Shown here: positions 33,619 to 43,626 of the stretch, in pieces
Layout: the number at the start of each line of letters is the position of its first letter
Position numbering within the stretch: the stretch's first letter is position 1
Assembly: GCA_965200645.1 (NCBI GenBank)
Contig: CBDAUN010000002.1
Span: 310,001-374,000, forward strand
Reading direction: 5' to 3'
Length of the DNA stretch: 64,000 bases
From: CBDAUN01 sp965200645
Lineage (GTDB): Bacteria; Pseudomonadota; Gammaproteobacteria; Arenicellales; JAJDZL01
Made by a program: the position numbers and the translations under genes
Notes under the pieces: model-generated
Seen by the model: only the letters and a program-made list of their open reading frames with translations
Database searches by the model: none
What the model was told of the DNA's origin: nothing

Positions 33619-36354
33619 TTGAAATTCAACAAAATGCTAACGAGTGTCTTCGGCAGCAGCAACGCCAGGCTGTTGAAAGAGATCTCCAAAATTGTGGATG
33701 TTATCAATCGTCTGGAACTTGAAATGCAGGCTCTTTCAGATGAAGACTTAGCCGCAAAAACCCCTCAATTACGTCAAAAAATTGTCGATGGTGCATCCGT
33801 TGACAGTGTGTTGCCAGAGGCATTCGCTGTCGTTAGAGAAGCATCACGGCGCACTTTGAACATGCGTCACTTTGACGTCCAGTTAATCGGTGGTGTAGTA
33901 CTTCATCGAGGGAAAATAGCCGAGATGCGTACCGGAGAAGGAAAGACTCTGGTCGCAACACTCCCCGTTTATCTGAACGCATTAGCAGGACACTCGGTTC
34001 ATGTGGTCACGGTCAATGACTATTTGGCCCGTCGTGATGCACAGTGGATGGGAGTTATCTACAACTATTTGGGTATCACAGTTGGGGTAGTGGTGCCGAA
34101 TCAAGAACCCGAAGAAAAACGCAATGCCTATAGTTGCGATGTCGTTTATGGAACCAACAACGAATTCGGATTTGATTATCTGCGAGATAACATGGCGTTC
34201 AACAATGAACAGCGAGCGCAGGGTAAATTGACTTATGCCATTGTTGACGAAGTCGATTCCATTTTGATTGACGAAGCCCGTACTCCACTAATCATTTCTG
34301 GTGCGGCTGAAGACAGTACTCAACTATATAACGACATTGATCGACTGATTCCCCGTCTCACACGCCAATTGGAAGAAGAAGGTCCTGGTGATTTCAGTGT
34401 TGACGAAAAGTTACGCCAGGTGTTTCTGACCGATGAAGGCTACGAAAATGCAGAAGCGATTCTCATCGCAAACGGTTTGCTTGAAGAGGGAGGAAGTCTG
34501 TATGACATCTCTAATATCAGTCTGATGCATCACGTCAATGCTGCTTTACGAGCCCATTCGTTGTTTCAACGAGATGTAGATTACATCGTAAACAATGGTC
34601 AGATAGTCATTGTCGACGAATTTACCGGTCGCATGATGCCGGGTCGACGTTGGTCCGACGGACTTCATCAGGCTGTAGAAGCTAAGGAAGGCGTCAAGAT
34701 TCAGCGAGAAAATCAAACTCTGGCTTCCATCACCTTTCAAAATTATTTTAGACTTTACGACCGACTGGCAGGAATGACAGGAACTGCGGATACCGAAGCC
34801 GAAGAATTTCAGCAAATCTACGGTTTGGAAGTCGCAGTCATTCCAACTGACCAGCCGATGGTGCGACAAGATCATGCGGATTTGGTCTACAAGACTGGGG
34901 CTGAAAAGTTCAGAGCAATTGTCGCCGGCATTAAAGAATGTGTCGACAACCAGCAACCAGTGCTGGTTGGAACTGCGTCAATCGAAACCTCTGAGTATCT
35001 TTCTGGGTTATTGCAAAAGCAGGGTATACAACACGAAGTGTTGAACGCCAAACAGCACGAACGAGAAGCAAAAATTATTGCTCAAGCAGGTCGTCCTAGT
35101 GGGGTTACGATCGCTACCAATATGGCTGGTCGTGGGACCGACATCGTGCTTGGTGGAAATCTCGAAATGGAACTTACCGAGGCCGGTGCTGCATCTGAAG
35201 ATGCGATCGCAGCGATTGAGAACGACTGGCAGCAAAGACACGACACTGTGGTATCCGCTGGCGGGTTGCATGTATTGAGTACCGAAAGACATGAATCACG
35301 GCGAGTCGATAATCAGCTCAGAGGCCGGTCGGGCAGACAGGGCGATCCGGGCTCCAGTCGGTTCTATTTGTCTTTGGAAGACAATTTGTTGCGAATATTC
35401 GCATCGGACAAAGTGTCCAGTTTAATGAGTAAGTTGGGCATGGAAGAGGATGAGGCGATAGAACACTCCTGGGTGAGCAAGTCTATTGAAAATGCCCAGC
35501 GTAAAGTTGAAGGTAGAAACTTCGATATTCGAAAGCAGCTGCTTGAATATGACGATGTCGCAAACGAGCAGCGCAAGGTTGTTTATGATCAGCGCAACGG
35601 ATTGATTGAAAGTGATGACATTTCTGAACTCGTTCAAACTGTGCGTCACGAATGCATTCGAAGTGTATTTTTGGCCAATGTCCCTGAAGACAGCCTCGAA
35701 GAGCAATGGGATGTCGAAGGGCTTAGTAAGGAACTGGAGTACATGTTCGATTTAAAACTCCCAATTGCTGAGTGGGTAGTTGACAAGTCCAACAACCAAG
35801 ACGATATTTTGGACAAGATTGAAAGTGAGGTGACTTCAACCTATGAGCAAAGGTTTGCCGGAATGGATGCTGTCATTCGCCAGGTGGAAAAATCAATGAT
35901 GTTGATGGTTTTGGACACTCAGTGGAAAGAGCACTTATCCAATATGGATCATTTGCGTCAGGGAATTCATCTTCGAGGGTATGCGCAGAAAAATCCCAAA
36001 CAGGAATACAAGCGAGAAGCGTTCGAGATGTTCACTGGCATGCTCGATAACGTCAGACGAGAGTTCATTCGACTGCTGTCTAGAGTCGTTGTGACCGAAA
36101 AATCCAAGGCTGACCCTAGTACTCAGGTCGCACGTCCTAAACAGCCTAAACTACAATATAGTCAACCGGAAATGGAAATGTTGGGCTCGAGTCCGCCACC
36201 TGCAAGTTCAGGTGTTCCATCCCAAAGTCAGCAACCACAACAGCAAAAAATTGCAACACCATATGTCCGTGAAGGACGGAAAGTAGGAAGGAACGAACCA
36301 TGCCCTTGCGGATCGGGGAAAAAATACAAGCAGTGTTGCGCAAAGGCCGCATAG
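33619..36354 (+). CDS. secA: Preprotein translocase ATPase SecA
   Basis: SecA drives protein export through SecYEG. MRTGEGKTLVATLPVYL is the Walker A region, DEVDSILIDEARTPLIISG the Walker B, and TNMAGRGTDIVLGGN and GRSGRQGDPGSSRFYLSLED belong to the second nucleotide-binding domain. The C-terminal zinc-binding tail EPCPCGSGKKYKQCC for SecB is intact. At 911 residues it is close to E. coli SecA. The TTG start at 33619 and an ATG at 33634 are both possible; neither has a strong ribosome binding site. No secM is seen upstream. Its 3' end overlaps argJ by 55 nt. Confidence 0.97.
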   Translation: MKFNKMLTSVFGSSNARLLKEISKIVDVINRLELEMQALSDEDLAAKTPQLRQKIVDGASVDSVLPEAFAVVREASRRTLNMRHFDVQLIGGVVLHRGKIAEMRTGEGKTLVATLPVYLNALAGHSVHVVTVNDYLARRDAQWMGVIYNYLGITVGVVVPNQEPEEKRNAYSCDVVYGTNNEFGFDYLRDNMAFNNEQRAQGKLTYAIVDEVDSILIDEARTPLIISGAAEDSTQLYNDIDRLIPRLTRQLEEEGPGDFSVDEKLRQVFLTDEGYENAEAILIANGLLEEGGSLYDISNISLMHHVNAALRAHSLFQRDVDYIVNNGQIVIVDEFTGRMMPGRRWSDGLHQAVEAKEGVKIQRENQTLASITFQNYFRLYDRLAGMTGTADTEAEEFQQIYGLEVAVIPTDQPMVRQDHADLVYKTGAEKFRAIVAGIKECVDNQQPVLVGTASIETSEYLSGLLQKQGIQHEVLNAKQHEREAKIIAQAGRPSGVTIATNMAGRGTDIVLGGNLEMELTEAGAASEDAIAAIENDWQQRHDTVVSAGGLHVLSTERHESRRVDNQLRGRSGRQGDPGSSRFYLSLEDNLLRIFASDKVSSLMSKLGMEEDEAIEHSWVSKSIENAQRKVEGRNFDIRKQLLEYDDVANEQRKVVYDQRNGLIESDDISELVQTVRHECIRSVFLANVPEDSLEEQWDVEGLSKELEYMFDLKLPIAEWVVDKSNNQDDILDKIESEVTSTYEQRFAGMDAVIRQVEKSMMLMVLDTQWKEHLSNMDHLRQGIHLRGYAQKNPKQEYKREAFEMFTGMLDNVRREFIRLLSRVVVTEKSKADPSTQVARPKQPKLQYSQPEMEMLGSSPPPASSGVPSQSQQPQQQKIATPYVREGRKVGRNEPCPCGSGKKYKQCCAKAA

Positions 36355-37631
36355 TCGGTCAAACGCAACCAGAAACTGAAGATTCGGAACGAGTCGAATC
36401 TGCAGTTGAGTTTGCCCCCAAAGAAGAAAAGGCGCATTCAAGCAATAGAGTTTCCGGTGTTCGTGCCGGTGTTGCGGCCGCAAACATCCGACACAGCGAT
36501 CGTGATGACTTGGTAGTGTTTTCACTGCATGAAGGTACCACAGTAGCAGCAGTATTTACCCGCAACAGTGCTAGCGCAGCACCCGTCAAGGTTGCACAAA
36601 GTCACTTGAAAAAAGGTGAAGTTCGTGCATTAGTGATAAACAGTGGTAACGCAAACGCCGGTGTCGGTAAGCAAGGTAGGGAAGACTGTCTTGAAATCTG
36701 CAAAGTGCTAGCCAAGCACCTTGAAATACCTACAGAGTCAGTACTGCCATTTTCGACTGGAGTGATCGGACAACGTCTTCCAGTTGATGCAATCTGCAGT
36801 CATTTGCCGCAAGCAGCCAGTTCTTTAGATGAGTCAAATTGGGACAAGGCGGCCACAGCGATCATGACAACCGATACGGTACCGAAAATTGTCAGTCGCA
36901 AGTTGAATTTGTCCAGTTCGCCGGTCACTATCACCGGAATTGCAAAGGGCTCAGGAATGATTCGTCCCGATATGGCAACCATGTTGGCGTTTGTTGCAAC
37001 GGATGCAAAACTAGACTCGAGTTTGGCTCAACGAACTCTCAGGCGTTGTGTGAACGAAAGCTTCAATCGAATTACCGTGGATGGCGATACTTCGACAAAT
37101 GACTCGTGCGTTTTGATGGCGACTGGTACTAGTGGCTACCAACACAAAGACGAAACGGGTGATGAAGACGTTAATGCCTTTAATGACATGTTGTCTGAAG
37201 TGTTTGCTGAACTCGCAGAGTTGATTATTCGTGATGCAGAAGGCGCTACAAAGTTCGTTTCGGTTGAGGTGATAAATGGTTGGTCGGAAGCAGACTGTCT
37301 CAAGGTGGCATATACCATTGCACATTCGCCTCTCGTTAAAACTGCTATCTTTGCGAGTGATCCTAATTGGGGAAGAATCTATGCAGCAGTAGGACGTTCG
37401 ATGATCCAAGGTTTGGATATGACACTAGTGGACATCTCCATCAATGATGTACTGATCGTTCAGTCCGGGTCGCTACACCAAGGCTATTCCGAAGAAATGG
37501 GTGTTGCAGCAATGAAGCCTGGTGATATCAAGATTCAAATCAACTTACACATGGGAGACCGGAAAGCCACGGTACTAACGACCGATCTCAGTCAAGAATA
37601 TGTGAAAATCAATGCTGAATACCGCAGTTGA
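36300..37631 (+). CDS. argJ: Bifunctional glutamate N-acetyltransferase/ornithine acetyltransferase
   Basis: ArgJ recycles the acetyl group in arginine synthesis. VSGVRAGVAAANIR, LVINSGNANAGVGKQG, STGVIGQRLP, KGSGMIRPDMATMLAF (the Ala-Thr bond is the self-cleavage site and the Thr the nucleophile) and SDPNWGRIYAAVGRS are diagnostic. Residues 1 to about 50 have no counterpart in typical ArgJ. The ATG at 36300 has a strong AGGAAGGA site 7 nt upstream, but this lies within the coding sequence for the SecA zinc tail, so it could be fortuitous and the true start could be downstream (for example GTG 36333). Confidence 0.93.
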   Translation: MPLRIGEKIQAVLRKGRIVGQTQPETEDSERVESAVEFAPKEEKAHSSNRVSGVRAGVAAANIRHSDRDDLVVFSLHEGTTVAAVFTRNSASAAPVKVAQSHLKKGEVRALVINSGNANAGVGKQGREDCLEICKVLAKHLEIPTESVLPFSTGVIGQRLPVDAICSHLPQAASSLDESNWDKAATAIMTTDTVPKIVSRKLNLSSSPVTITGIAKGSGMIRPDMATMLAFVATDAKLDSSLAQRTLRRCVNESFNRITVDGDTSTNDSCVLMATGTSGYQHKDETGDEDVNAFNDMLSEVFAELAELIIRDAEGATKFVSVEVINGWSEADCLKVAYTIAHSPLVKTAIFASDPNWGRIYAAVGRSMIQGLDMTLVDISINDVLIVQSGSLHQGYSEEMGVAAMKPGDIKIQINLHMGDRKATVLTTDLSQEYVKINAEYRS

Positions 37632-38025
37632 GCGAATTCACGTTGTAGTTGGTCTGGTATTTGACGGTCTTGGACATGTTCTAATCGCGCAGCGTATTGA
37701 TAATTCTCTAAATCATGGTAAGTGGGAGTTTCCAGGCGGTAAAATACGCGCCCATGAATCCAAGCAGGATGCGTTGCAAAGAGAGTTGTGCGAGGAGATC
37801 GGCATCAAAGTTCGGGAGTCCTATCCCTTGATGAGTTTTCCTTTTGACTATCAGGACCGAGCCGTCATGTTGAACTTTTTTGTTGTCGTTGATTATGAGG
37901 GACAACCGCAATCTTGTGAAAACCAGCCGATAAAGTGGGTAGACCAATTGAACATCAGCAGTAGTGAAATGTTGCTAGCCAATCGGATCGTTGTTGAACG
38001 TCTGCGAAAAGGAGATTTACCCTAA
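37612..38025 (+). CDS. mutT: 8-oxo-dGTP diphosphatase MutT
   Basis: A Nudix hydrolase of 137 residues. HVVVGLVFDGLGHVLIAQR and GKWEFPGGKIRAHESKQDALQRELCEEIGI give the MutT start and complete Nudix box. MutT cleans the nucleotide pool of 8-oxo-dGTP. In Gammaproteobacteria mutT often follows secA or argJ, as here. The gene overlaps the argJ end by 20 nt. Confidence 0.93.
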   Translation: MLNTAVERIHVVVGLVFDGLGHVLIAQRIDNSLNHGKWEFPGGKIRAHESKQDALQRELCEEIGIKVRESYPLMSFPFDYQDRAVMLNFFVVVDYEGQPQSCENQPIKWVDQLNISSSEMLLANRIVVERLRKGDLP

Positions 38026-38045
38026 ATTCCTTCAATTCGTCTGAA

Positions 38046-39302
38046 ATGAAGAAGTATTCAATATTTTCATTGGTACGCAATGCTGCTACAAGGCATAAGA
38101 ATTGGCGCCCTGTATGGCGCTATCCTGATCCGAAGCCTGCATATGACGTCATCATCATTGGTGGTGGCGGACACGGACTCGCGACTGCTTACTATCTCGC
38201 AAAACTGCACGGAATTTCCAATATTGCAGTTCTCGAAAAAGGTTGGCTTGGTGGCGGAAATACCGGCAGAAACACTACTATTGTTCGATCGAATTATTTA
38301 CTGGATGCAAACGCACAGTTTTACGAACACTCCATGAAGTTGTGGGAGGGACTTTCACAGGAACTGAATTACAACGTCATGTTCTCGCAGCGGGGAGTTT
38401 TAAATTTGGCTCATAGCGATGCCGAAATGGACGCGTTTGCGATTCGAGGCAATGCAATGCGCTTTAATGGGATTGATGCGCAGTTGTTACTGCCGGATCA
38501 AATCCGGCGCATGGTTCCGCATTTGGATTGCTCTAAACAGACCAGGTATCCAATTTTTGGCGGACTATTGCAGCCACGAGGCGGTACCGCCCGCCACGAT
38601 GCTGTTGCTTGGGGATATGCCCGTGCAGCAGATGCATGTGGTGTCGACATCATTCAAAATTGTGAAGTTACTGGTATCAGTGTCAAGAACAATCGAGTTG
38701 TAGGTGTTGCTACAACACAAGGTGTGATTCGTGCAGATAAAGTTGGTCTTGCGGTAGCCGGCAACAGCGGCAGGGTTGCGGGAATGGCTGGATTGAAACT
38801 ACCCATCGAGTCACACGTGTTGCAAGCAATGGTGACAGAACCGTTGAAGCCAATCATTGACACAGTGGTTACCTCCGGTGCATCCCATGTCTACATCAAT
38901 CAGACGGATAAGGGAGAAGTGCTGTTCGGTGGTGACTTGGATTTTTATAACTCCTACGCTCAAAGAGGTAATTTCCCTCGAATTGAATATGTAGTCCAGT
39001 CGGTCCTAACTTTATTCCCATGCCTTAGTCGAGTGCGATTAATGCGCACCTGGGGTGGGGTGATGGACATGTCCATGGATGGCAGCCCTATCATTGGCAA
39101 ATCACCGATTGATCATTTGTATCTCAATACGGGATGGTGCTATGGGGGATTCAAGGCCACTCCGGGTTCGGGCTGGTGTTTTGCCCACACAATTGCCAAT
39201 GACAAGTCACATCAGTTCAACGAAGCATTTACGCTCGAACGCTTTAGAGAGGGTCGTGTGCTAGACGAAAAGGGTGGCGGTGCCCTGCCGAAAGTGCATT
39301 AG
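38046..39302 (+). CDS. soxB: Sarcosine oxidase beta subunit (or N-methylglutamate dehydrogenase homologue)
   Basis: The large catalytic flavin subunit of heterotetrameric sarcosine oxidase, which oxidises the N-methyl group of sarcosine. YSIFSLVRNA at the start, the FAD fold VIIIGGGGHGLATAYYLAK, GWLGGGNTGRNTTIVRSNY and FSQRGVLNLAHS are diagnostic. His184 in the RHDAVAWGYARA stretch is the probable covalent FMN site. Length 418 is normal. The order B-D-A-G follows. The same architecture is used by N-methylglutamate dehydrogenase (mgd) of methylotrophs, and sequence reading alone cannot separate these. Confidence 0.93.
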   Translation: MKKYSIFSLVRNAATRHKNWRPVWRYPDPKPAYDVIIIGGGGHGLATAYYLAKLHGISNIAVLEKGWLGGGNTGRNTTIVRSNYLLDANAQFYEHSMKLWEGLSQELNYNVMFSQRGVLNLAHSDAEMDAFAIRGNAMRFNGIDAQLLLPDQIRRMVPHLDCSKQTRYPIFGGLLQPRGGTARHDAVAWGYARAADACGVDIIQNCEVTGISVKNNRVVGVATTQGVIRADKVGLAVAGNSGRVAGMAGLKLPIESHVLQAMVTEPLKPIIDTVVTSGASHVYINQTDKGEVLFGGDLDFYNSYAQRGNFPRIEYVVQSVLTLFPCLSRVRLMRTWGGVMDMSMDGSPIIGKSPIDHLYLNTGWCYGGFKATPGSGWCFAHTIANDKSHQFNEAFTLERFREGRVLDEKGGGALPKVH

Positions 39303-39323
39303 TAAAAAAATGAGAGAGTTGAG

Positions 39324-39599
39324 ATGCTGTTGATTCCTTGTCCATGGTGCGGCGAACGGGCGCAAATCGAATTTACTTACCATGGTGATGCAACAGTCGA
39401 ACGACCATCCTTGGATGCTTCGGATAACGAGTGGTACGACTATGTTTTCACTCGCGATAATCCTCGAGGTGAACATACAGAGTGGTGGCATCACACGGCT
39501 GGATGTCGGCAGTGGATCAAGGTGAAGCGTAACACTATGACACACAAGATATCCGGTGCACAGCCGGCAGTCAGTAGCGAAGCGGACTCTTTGGAATGA
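39324..39599 (+). CDS. soxD: Sarcosine oxidase delta subunit
   Basis: The small zinc-binding subunit (91 residues). It begins LLIPCPWCGERAQIEFTYHGDATVERP and contains EWWHHTAGCRQWIKVKRNTMTH; the cysteines and histidines in CPWCG, TYHGDA and HHTAGC fit the known zinc site of the delta subunit. Length is typical. It overlaps the alpha subunit gene by 4 nt (ATGA), consistent with co-translation. Confidence 0.93.
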   Translation: MLLIPCPWCGERAQIEFTYHGDATVERPSLDASDNEWYDYVFTRDNPRGEHTEWWHHTAGCRQWIKVKRNTMTHKISGAQPAVSSEADSLE

Positions 39600-42592
39600 T
39601 AGATTCGCAACCGTATCGCCACCTTGATGGTGGCGCCATAGATCGCGGTAAACCGTTGAAGTTTAAATTCGACGGGAACCCCTATAACGGGTTTCAGGGC
39701 GATACACTCGCATCTGCACTGTTGGCCAATGGTGTTCGGCTGGTGGGTCGAAGTTTCAAATATCATCGTCGGCGCGGAATATTTGGACTTGGCGTTGAAG
39801 AGCCGAGTGCGTTGATACAGTTACGATCAGGTAATCGATCCGAACCCAACATTAGAGCTACTGAAATTGAGTTATTTGACGGACTGCAAGCCTATTCGCA
39901 AAACCGTTGGCCCAGTTTAGCGTGGGACATCGGGTCAACTGCAAACCTGATGTCTCCACTACTTCCGGCAGGGTTCTACTACAAAACATTTATGTGGCCA
40001 GCATCTGCGTGGATGCATTATGAGCGCTACATTAGAAGAGCAGCAGGATTGGGTAAATCTGCTACTGTTCCAGACCCCGATACTTACTCCAAACTTTACC
40101 AATTTTGTGAAGTTCTGGTCGTTGGAGCAGGCCCAGCTGGAATATCCGCAGCATTATCAGCCAGTAAATCTGGTGCGAGAATCATCCTGATGGATGAAAC
40201 CGCAAGTCCCGGTGGTAGGTTGTGTTTTGACAACCAACAGATCGATAACGCAGCGGCATCGAAGTGGATTGATTCCTCACTCAAGCAGCTTCGCAACATG
40301 CCAAATGTAGAAGTTCTAACTAGGACTACGGCGGTAGGTTTCTACGATGACAACATGCTCGTGGCTTTGGAGCGTATTGCCGACCACAGGCTTGTACCGG
40401 AACGACATGAAGACAGACAAAGAGTCCGTTGGATTCGTGCCAATCAAGTAGTTTTGGCAACCGGTGCAATTGAAAGGTCGATTGCCTTTCACAACAACGA
40501 CAAACCCGGTGTAATGTTGGCCTCTGCGGTACGCGGTTATGCTAACAGATACGCAGTTAAGGCGGGTCGCCAAGCAATCGTGTTCACGAATAACGACAGT
40601 GCCTATGCTACTGTCTCTGCATTACGAAGCGTTGGTACAGAAGTCGTTGCGATTGTAGATTCTCGACCATCTTCTGCTGGTAAATTTGCTTTGGCACATG
40701 TTAAGGATGAACCAATAATGCAAGGATATGTGGTCGCTAAAGTCAATGGATACGATCGGGTGAAGTCAGTCGAAGTTGTTCGGTTGGTTGATGGTGAAAC
40801 CGTTTTGGGCTCAGAAAAATTTCAATGTGATGCACTCTGTGTGTCAGGTGGATGGAACCCGACGTTGCATTTGTATTCGCAAGCTCAGGGAAAATTGCGG
40901 TATGACCAGGACTACGCAGCATTTCACCGTCAAGGCTCTATGTCTGGCATTCATGTAGCAGGCTGTGCGGACGGTGCAATTTCGACCTTACAATGCATCC
41001 AACAGGGTAGTGCCGCTGGAGTGGACGCGGCAGCGGCGGCTGGGACTAATGTCAATCAGGAGTTCGCACCTCCGACAGCATCGGATTGGGTGGAATCGCC
41101 AATGATTCCACTGTGGAAAGTCCCGACACATGGTAATAAGCGCACCAAGCGTTTTGTAGATATCCAAAATGATGTGACTGTCGATGACGTCGAACTTGCT
41201 TCGCGTGAAGGTTATTTATCAGTTGAGCATCTAAAACGCTATACAACTTTGGGCATGGGCACCGATCAGGGTCGCACGAGTAATGTTATTGGACTTGTGG
41301 AACTTGCTCAGCTGCGCAATGAAACGGTTCAGCAGGTCGGGCACACAACCTTTCGCCCCCCTTATTCTCCGGTTGCTCTTGGAGCCATTGCATCTGGCGA
41401 ACATGGTGTACACATGTCGCCAGTCAGACGCACCGCGATTCATGACTGGCATGTTGAAAATGGCGGTGATATGCAAAACTCTGGTGCTTGGCACCGGCCT
41501 GCAATTTACCCAAGACCCGGTGAACAAATTCGTGACACGATCATTAGAGAAACTCTTCATGTTCGGTCAAAGGTAGCAATTGCTGATGTATCAACGCTTG
41601 GAAAAATTGCCGTTCAGGGACGTGATGCTGCCGAATTTCTGGAGCGAGTTTACATCAACCGCTGGAAGTCTTTGCCGATTGGACGTGTTCGGTACGGACT
41701 GATGCTCCGAGAAGATGGATATGTTTTTGATGATGGCACTACCACTCGAATTGGTGAAAATGAGTACTACATGACAACAACTACGGCGAATGCCGCAGGG
41801 GTCATGTCTCATCTGGAGTTTTATGCCCAGACCGTGTGGCCAGAGCTTCATGTACATTTGACTTCTATCACGGATCAATGGTCAGCACTGGCATTGGCCG
41901 GGCCGTACAGCCGAGATGTACTCAATGAGGTGCTTGAAAGTGCCAGTGCAAGTGACGAAAGTCTACCCTACATGGGTTTCGTAGAAGGAACCATTGACGA
42001 GGTACCTGCCAGAGTATTCAGGGTGAGCTTTTCAGGCGAACTCGGATATGAAATTCACATGCCATCAAGATCGGCGGTAGATATTTGGAAAACAGTTTTG
42101 AAAGCTGGAAAACCATGGGATATATCCACCTATGGACTTGAAGCCCTTACGGTACTACGCATAGAAAAGGGTCACGTCGTTGCCGCTGAGTTGGATGGAA
42201 GAACTACGGCAAAGGATCTGGGGTTTGAACGCATGATGCGCAAGGATTTGGACTTCATCGGAGGTCGCCTGGCACAGCGAATTGGTATGGTAGAAGGTGG
42301 ACGAAAACAACTAGTAGGCCTGGTGTCAAAGAATGGGCGCCCCATTCCACATGGAGCGCAAATCGTTGCTAGTGCCGACAACAAGCCACCAGCTGAAACG
42401 ATGGGTCATGTCACTTCGGCTTGTTATAGTCCTCATCTTGAAAAGGACATCGCGCTGGGGCTGGTTGTAGATGGTACGCAACTTTATGGAAGCGTCGTAC
42501 ACGCCGCATCGCCATTGACAGGGATGTCAGTTCCTGTAGAAATTGTACATAATGTTTTTTTCGACCCAACCGGCGAAAGGACTCGAAACTAA
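39596..42592 (+). CDS. soxA: Sarcosine oxidase alpha subunit
   Basis: A 998-residue protein with three parts: an N-terminal ferredoxin-like fold (about 1-110, with FQGDTLASALLANGVRLVGRSFKYHRRRG), an NAD-binding pyridine nucleotide-disulfide oxidoreductase-like region (VLVVGAGPAGISAAL from about residue 178), and a C-terminal GcvT-like tetrahydrofolate-binding domain (from about residue 600; GELGYEIHMPSRSAVDIW). The GcvT domain accepts the iminium or formaldehyde carbon onto tetrahydrofolate to give methylene-H4F. It overlaps soxD at its start. Confidence 0.95.
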   Translation: MIDSQPYRHLDGGAIDRGKPLKFKFDGNPYNGFQGDTLASALLANGVRLVGRSFKYHRRRGIFGLGVEEPSALIQLRSGNRSEPNIRATEIELFDGLQAYSQNRWPSLAWDIGSTANLMSPLLPAGFYYKTFMWPASAWMHYERYIRRAAGLGKSATVPDPDTYSKLYQFCEVLVVGAGPAGISAALSASKSGARIILMDETASPGGRLCFDNQQIDNAAASKWIDSSLKQLRNMPNVEVLTRTTAVGFYDDNMLVALERIADHRLVPERHEDRQRVRWIRANQVVLATGAIERSIAFHNNDKPGVMLASAVRGYANRYAVKAGRQAIVFTNNDSAYATVSALRSVGTEVVAIVDSRPSSAGKFALAHVKDEPIMQGYVVAKVNGYDRVKSVEVVRLVDGETVLGSEKFQCDALCVSGGWNPTLHLYSQAQGKLRYDQDYAAFHRQGSMSGIHVAGCADGAISTLQCIQQGSAAGVDAAAAAGTNVNQEFAPPTASDWVESPMIPLWKVPTHGNKRTKRFVDIQNDVTVDDVELASREGYLSVEHLKRYTTLGMGTDQGRTSNVIGLVELAQLRNETVQQVGHTTFRPPYSPVALGAIASGEHGVHMSPVRRTAIHDWHVENGGDMQNSGAWHRPAIYPRPGEQIRDTIIRETLHVRSKVAIADVSTLGKIAVQGRDAAEFLERVYINRWKSLPIGRVRYGLMLREDGYVFDDGTTTRIGENEYYMTTTTANAAGVMSHLEFYAQTVWPELHVHLTSITDQWSALALAGPYSRDVLNEVLESASASDESLPYMGFVEGTIDEVPARVFRVSFSGELGYEIHMPSRSAVDIWKTVLKAGKPWDISTYGLEALTVLRIEKGHVVAAELDGRTTAKDLGFERMMRKDLDFIGGRLAQRIGMVEGGRKQLVGLVSKNGRPIPHGAQIVASADNKPPAETMGHVTSACYSPHLEKDIALGLVVDGTQLYGSVVHAASPLTGMSVPVEIVHNVFFDPTGERTRN

Positions 42593-42605
42593 GGCGAACA
42601 GTAGC

Positions 42606-43115
42606 ATGCAAATTTCGTTAAATGAAAGAATTGCTGGTTCTTTATTTCAGTTACACGGGCTACAGGAAGGCAACTGTGATCAGTTCATTAAAGAATTTGA
42701 ATTCGAGCAACTGCCCGATATTGGAAAGTCAGTGGCTACATCGCTTGCAGTTCTGATGTGGAATGGTCCAGGGATGTGGATGTTGGAGTGCAAATTAGAC
42801 TCACCCGATAGAACCGCAAAGAAGTTAACCAAGATATTTGACACTACCGAAATCTCTATAGTTGACTTATCATCGGCGCGAACCATTATTCAGGTAACCG
42901 GTAAGATGGCCTCAAGACTGATAAAAAAGGGTAGTCCTGTAGACATTGATTCGCTTGAGGTGAATTCTGTTGTTTCTACTCTGATTGGTCATACGAGTGT
43001 CTTGATTCATTATCACGATGAATTGAGTTATGACATTTATGTGATGCAAACCTTCGGAACAGACTTTTGGCATTGGTGTGCGTATAACGCAGCAGAGTTT
43101 GGCTTCAAAAGATGA
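42606..43115 (+). CDS. soxG: Sarcosine oxidase gamma subunit
   Basis: The fourth subunit of the heterotetramer. It is short and weakly conserved; the LPDIGKSVATSLAVLMWNGPGMWMLEC, LSSARTIIQVTGKMASRLIKKGSPVDID and FGTDFWHWCAYNAAEFGF stretches match the family, which is itself a shortened GcvT-like fold. The ATG at 42606, giving 169 residues, is preferred to an in-frame ATG at 42543 that would overlap soxA by 50 nt. Confidence 0.88.
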   Translation: MQISLNERIAGSLFQLHGLQEGNCDQFIKEFEFEQLPDIGKSVATSLAVLMWNGPGMWMLECKLDSPDRTAKKLTKIFDTTEISIVDLSSARTIIQVTGKMASRLIKKGSPVDIDSLEVNSVVSTLIGHTSVLIHYHDELSYDIYVMQTFGTDFWHWCAYNAAEFGFKR

Positions 43116-43170
43116 CAGATGAGCAAAATTTAGCGAAGCGCTTTGTATTCAAAATGAAATAGTTTCTGCC

Positions 43171-43620
43171 ATGCGTGTTTTTCTGTATTCAATTTGGTTG
43201 CCGATTGCGGTCCTCGTTATTTTTGTAATGAGGGCGACCGTCTTTGGAACAGTTGACTCCAGACTAATTGAAGACTTTCTGTCAATCAGCAATCTTCTTT
43301 ACCTGTTTGCTGTCACTTGGCCGTGCGGGCTACCACTTACCTTTGTGTTGATGAGACTACATCGACACAGTCGAATTGCGACAGGAATTCTGATCGTTCT
43401 GCTCGTTCCGCTGTCTGGCCTGTTTGCAATGTATGGTGGATTGTTTGGTCCGTTTGGAACCTTAATTTACTCAGCGTCAGCATCTATTCCGGCATGGGTA
43501 GTTTGGGGAATTTATGCACTTTTAGAATATCGCCGCCGACCGGATGTGACTGATGATATAGATGAACTGAAAGCCTTACCGGATGAATCAAAAGGCCGAA
43601 AACAAAAACTTTTAAAATGA
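43171..43620 (+). CDS. Small integral membrane protein, unknown function
   Basis: Not recognised as a named family. The 149-residue protein has about four membrane segments (roughly residues 5-25, 40-60, 70-90 and 93-115), the last two rich in glycine (LFAMYGGLFGPFGTLIY), followed by a charged C-terminal tail with DVTDDIDELKAL and a lysine-rich end. It lies 55 nt after soxG and 6 nt before the HAD gene on the same strand, so it probably belongs to the sox transcript. Whether it carries substrates is unknown. Confidence 0.7.
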   Translation: MRVFLYSIWLPIAVLVIFVMRATVFGTVDSRLIEDFLSISNLLYLFAVTWPCGLPLTFVLMRLHRHSRIATGILIVLLVPLSGLFAMYGGLFGPFGTLIYSASASIPAWVVWGIYALLEYRRRPDVTDDIDELKALPDESKGRKQKLLK

Positions 43621-43626
43621 TGACTT

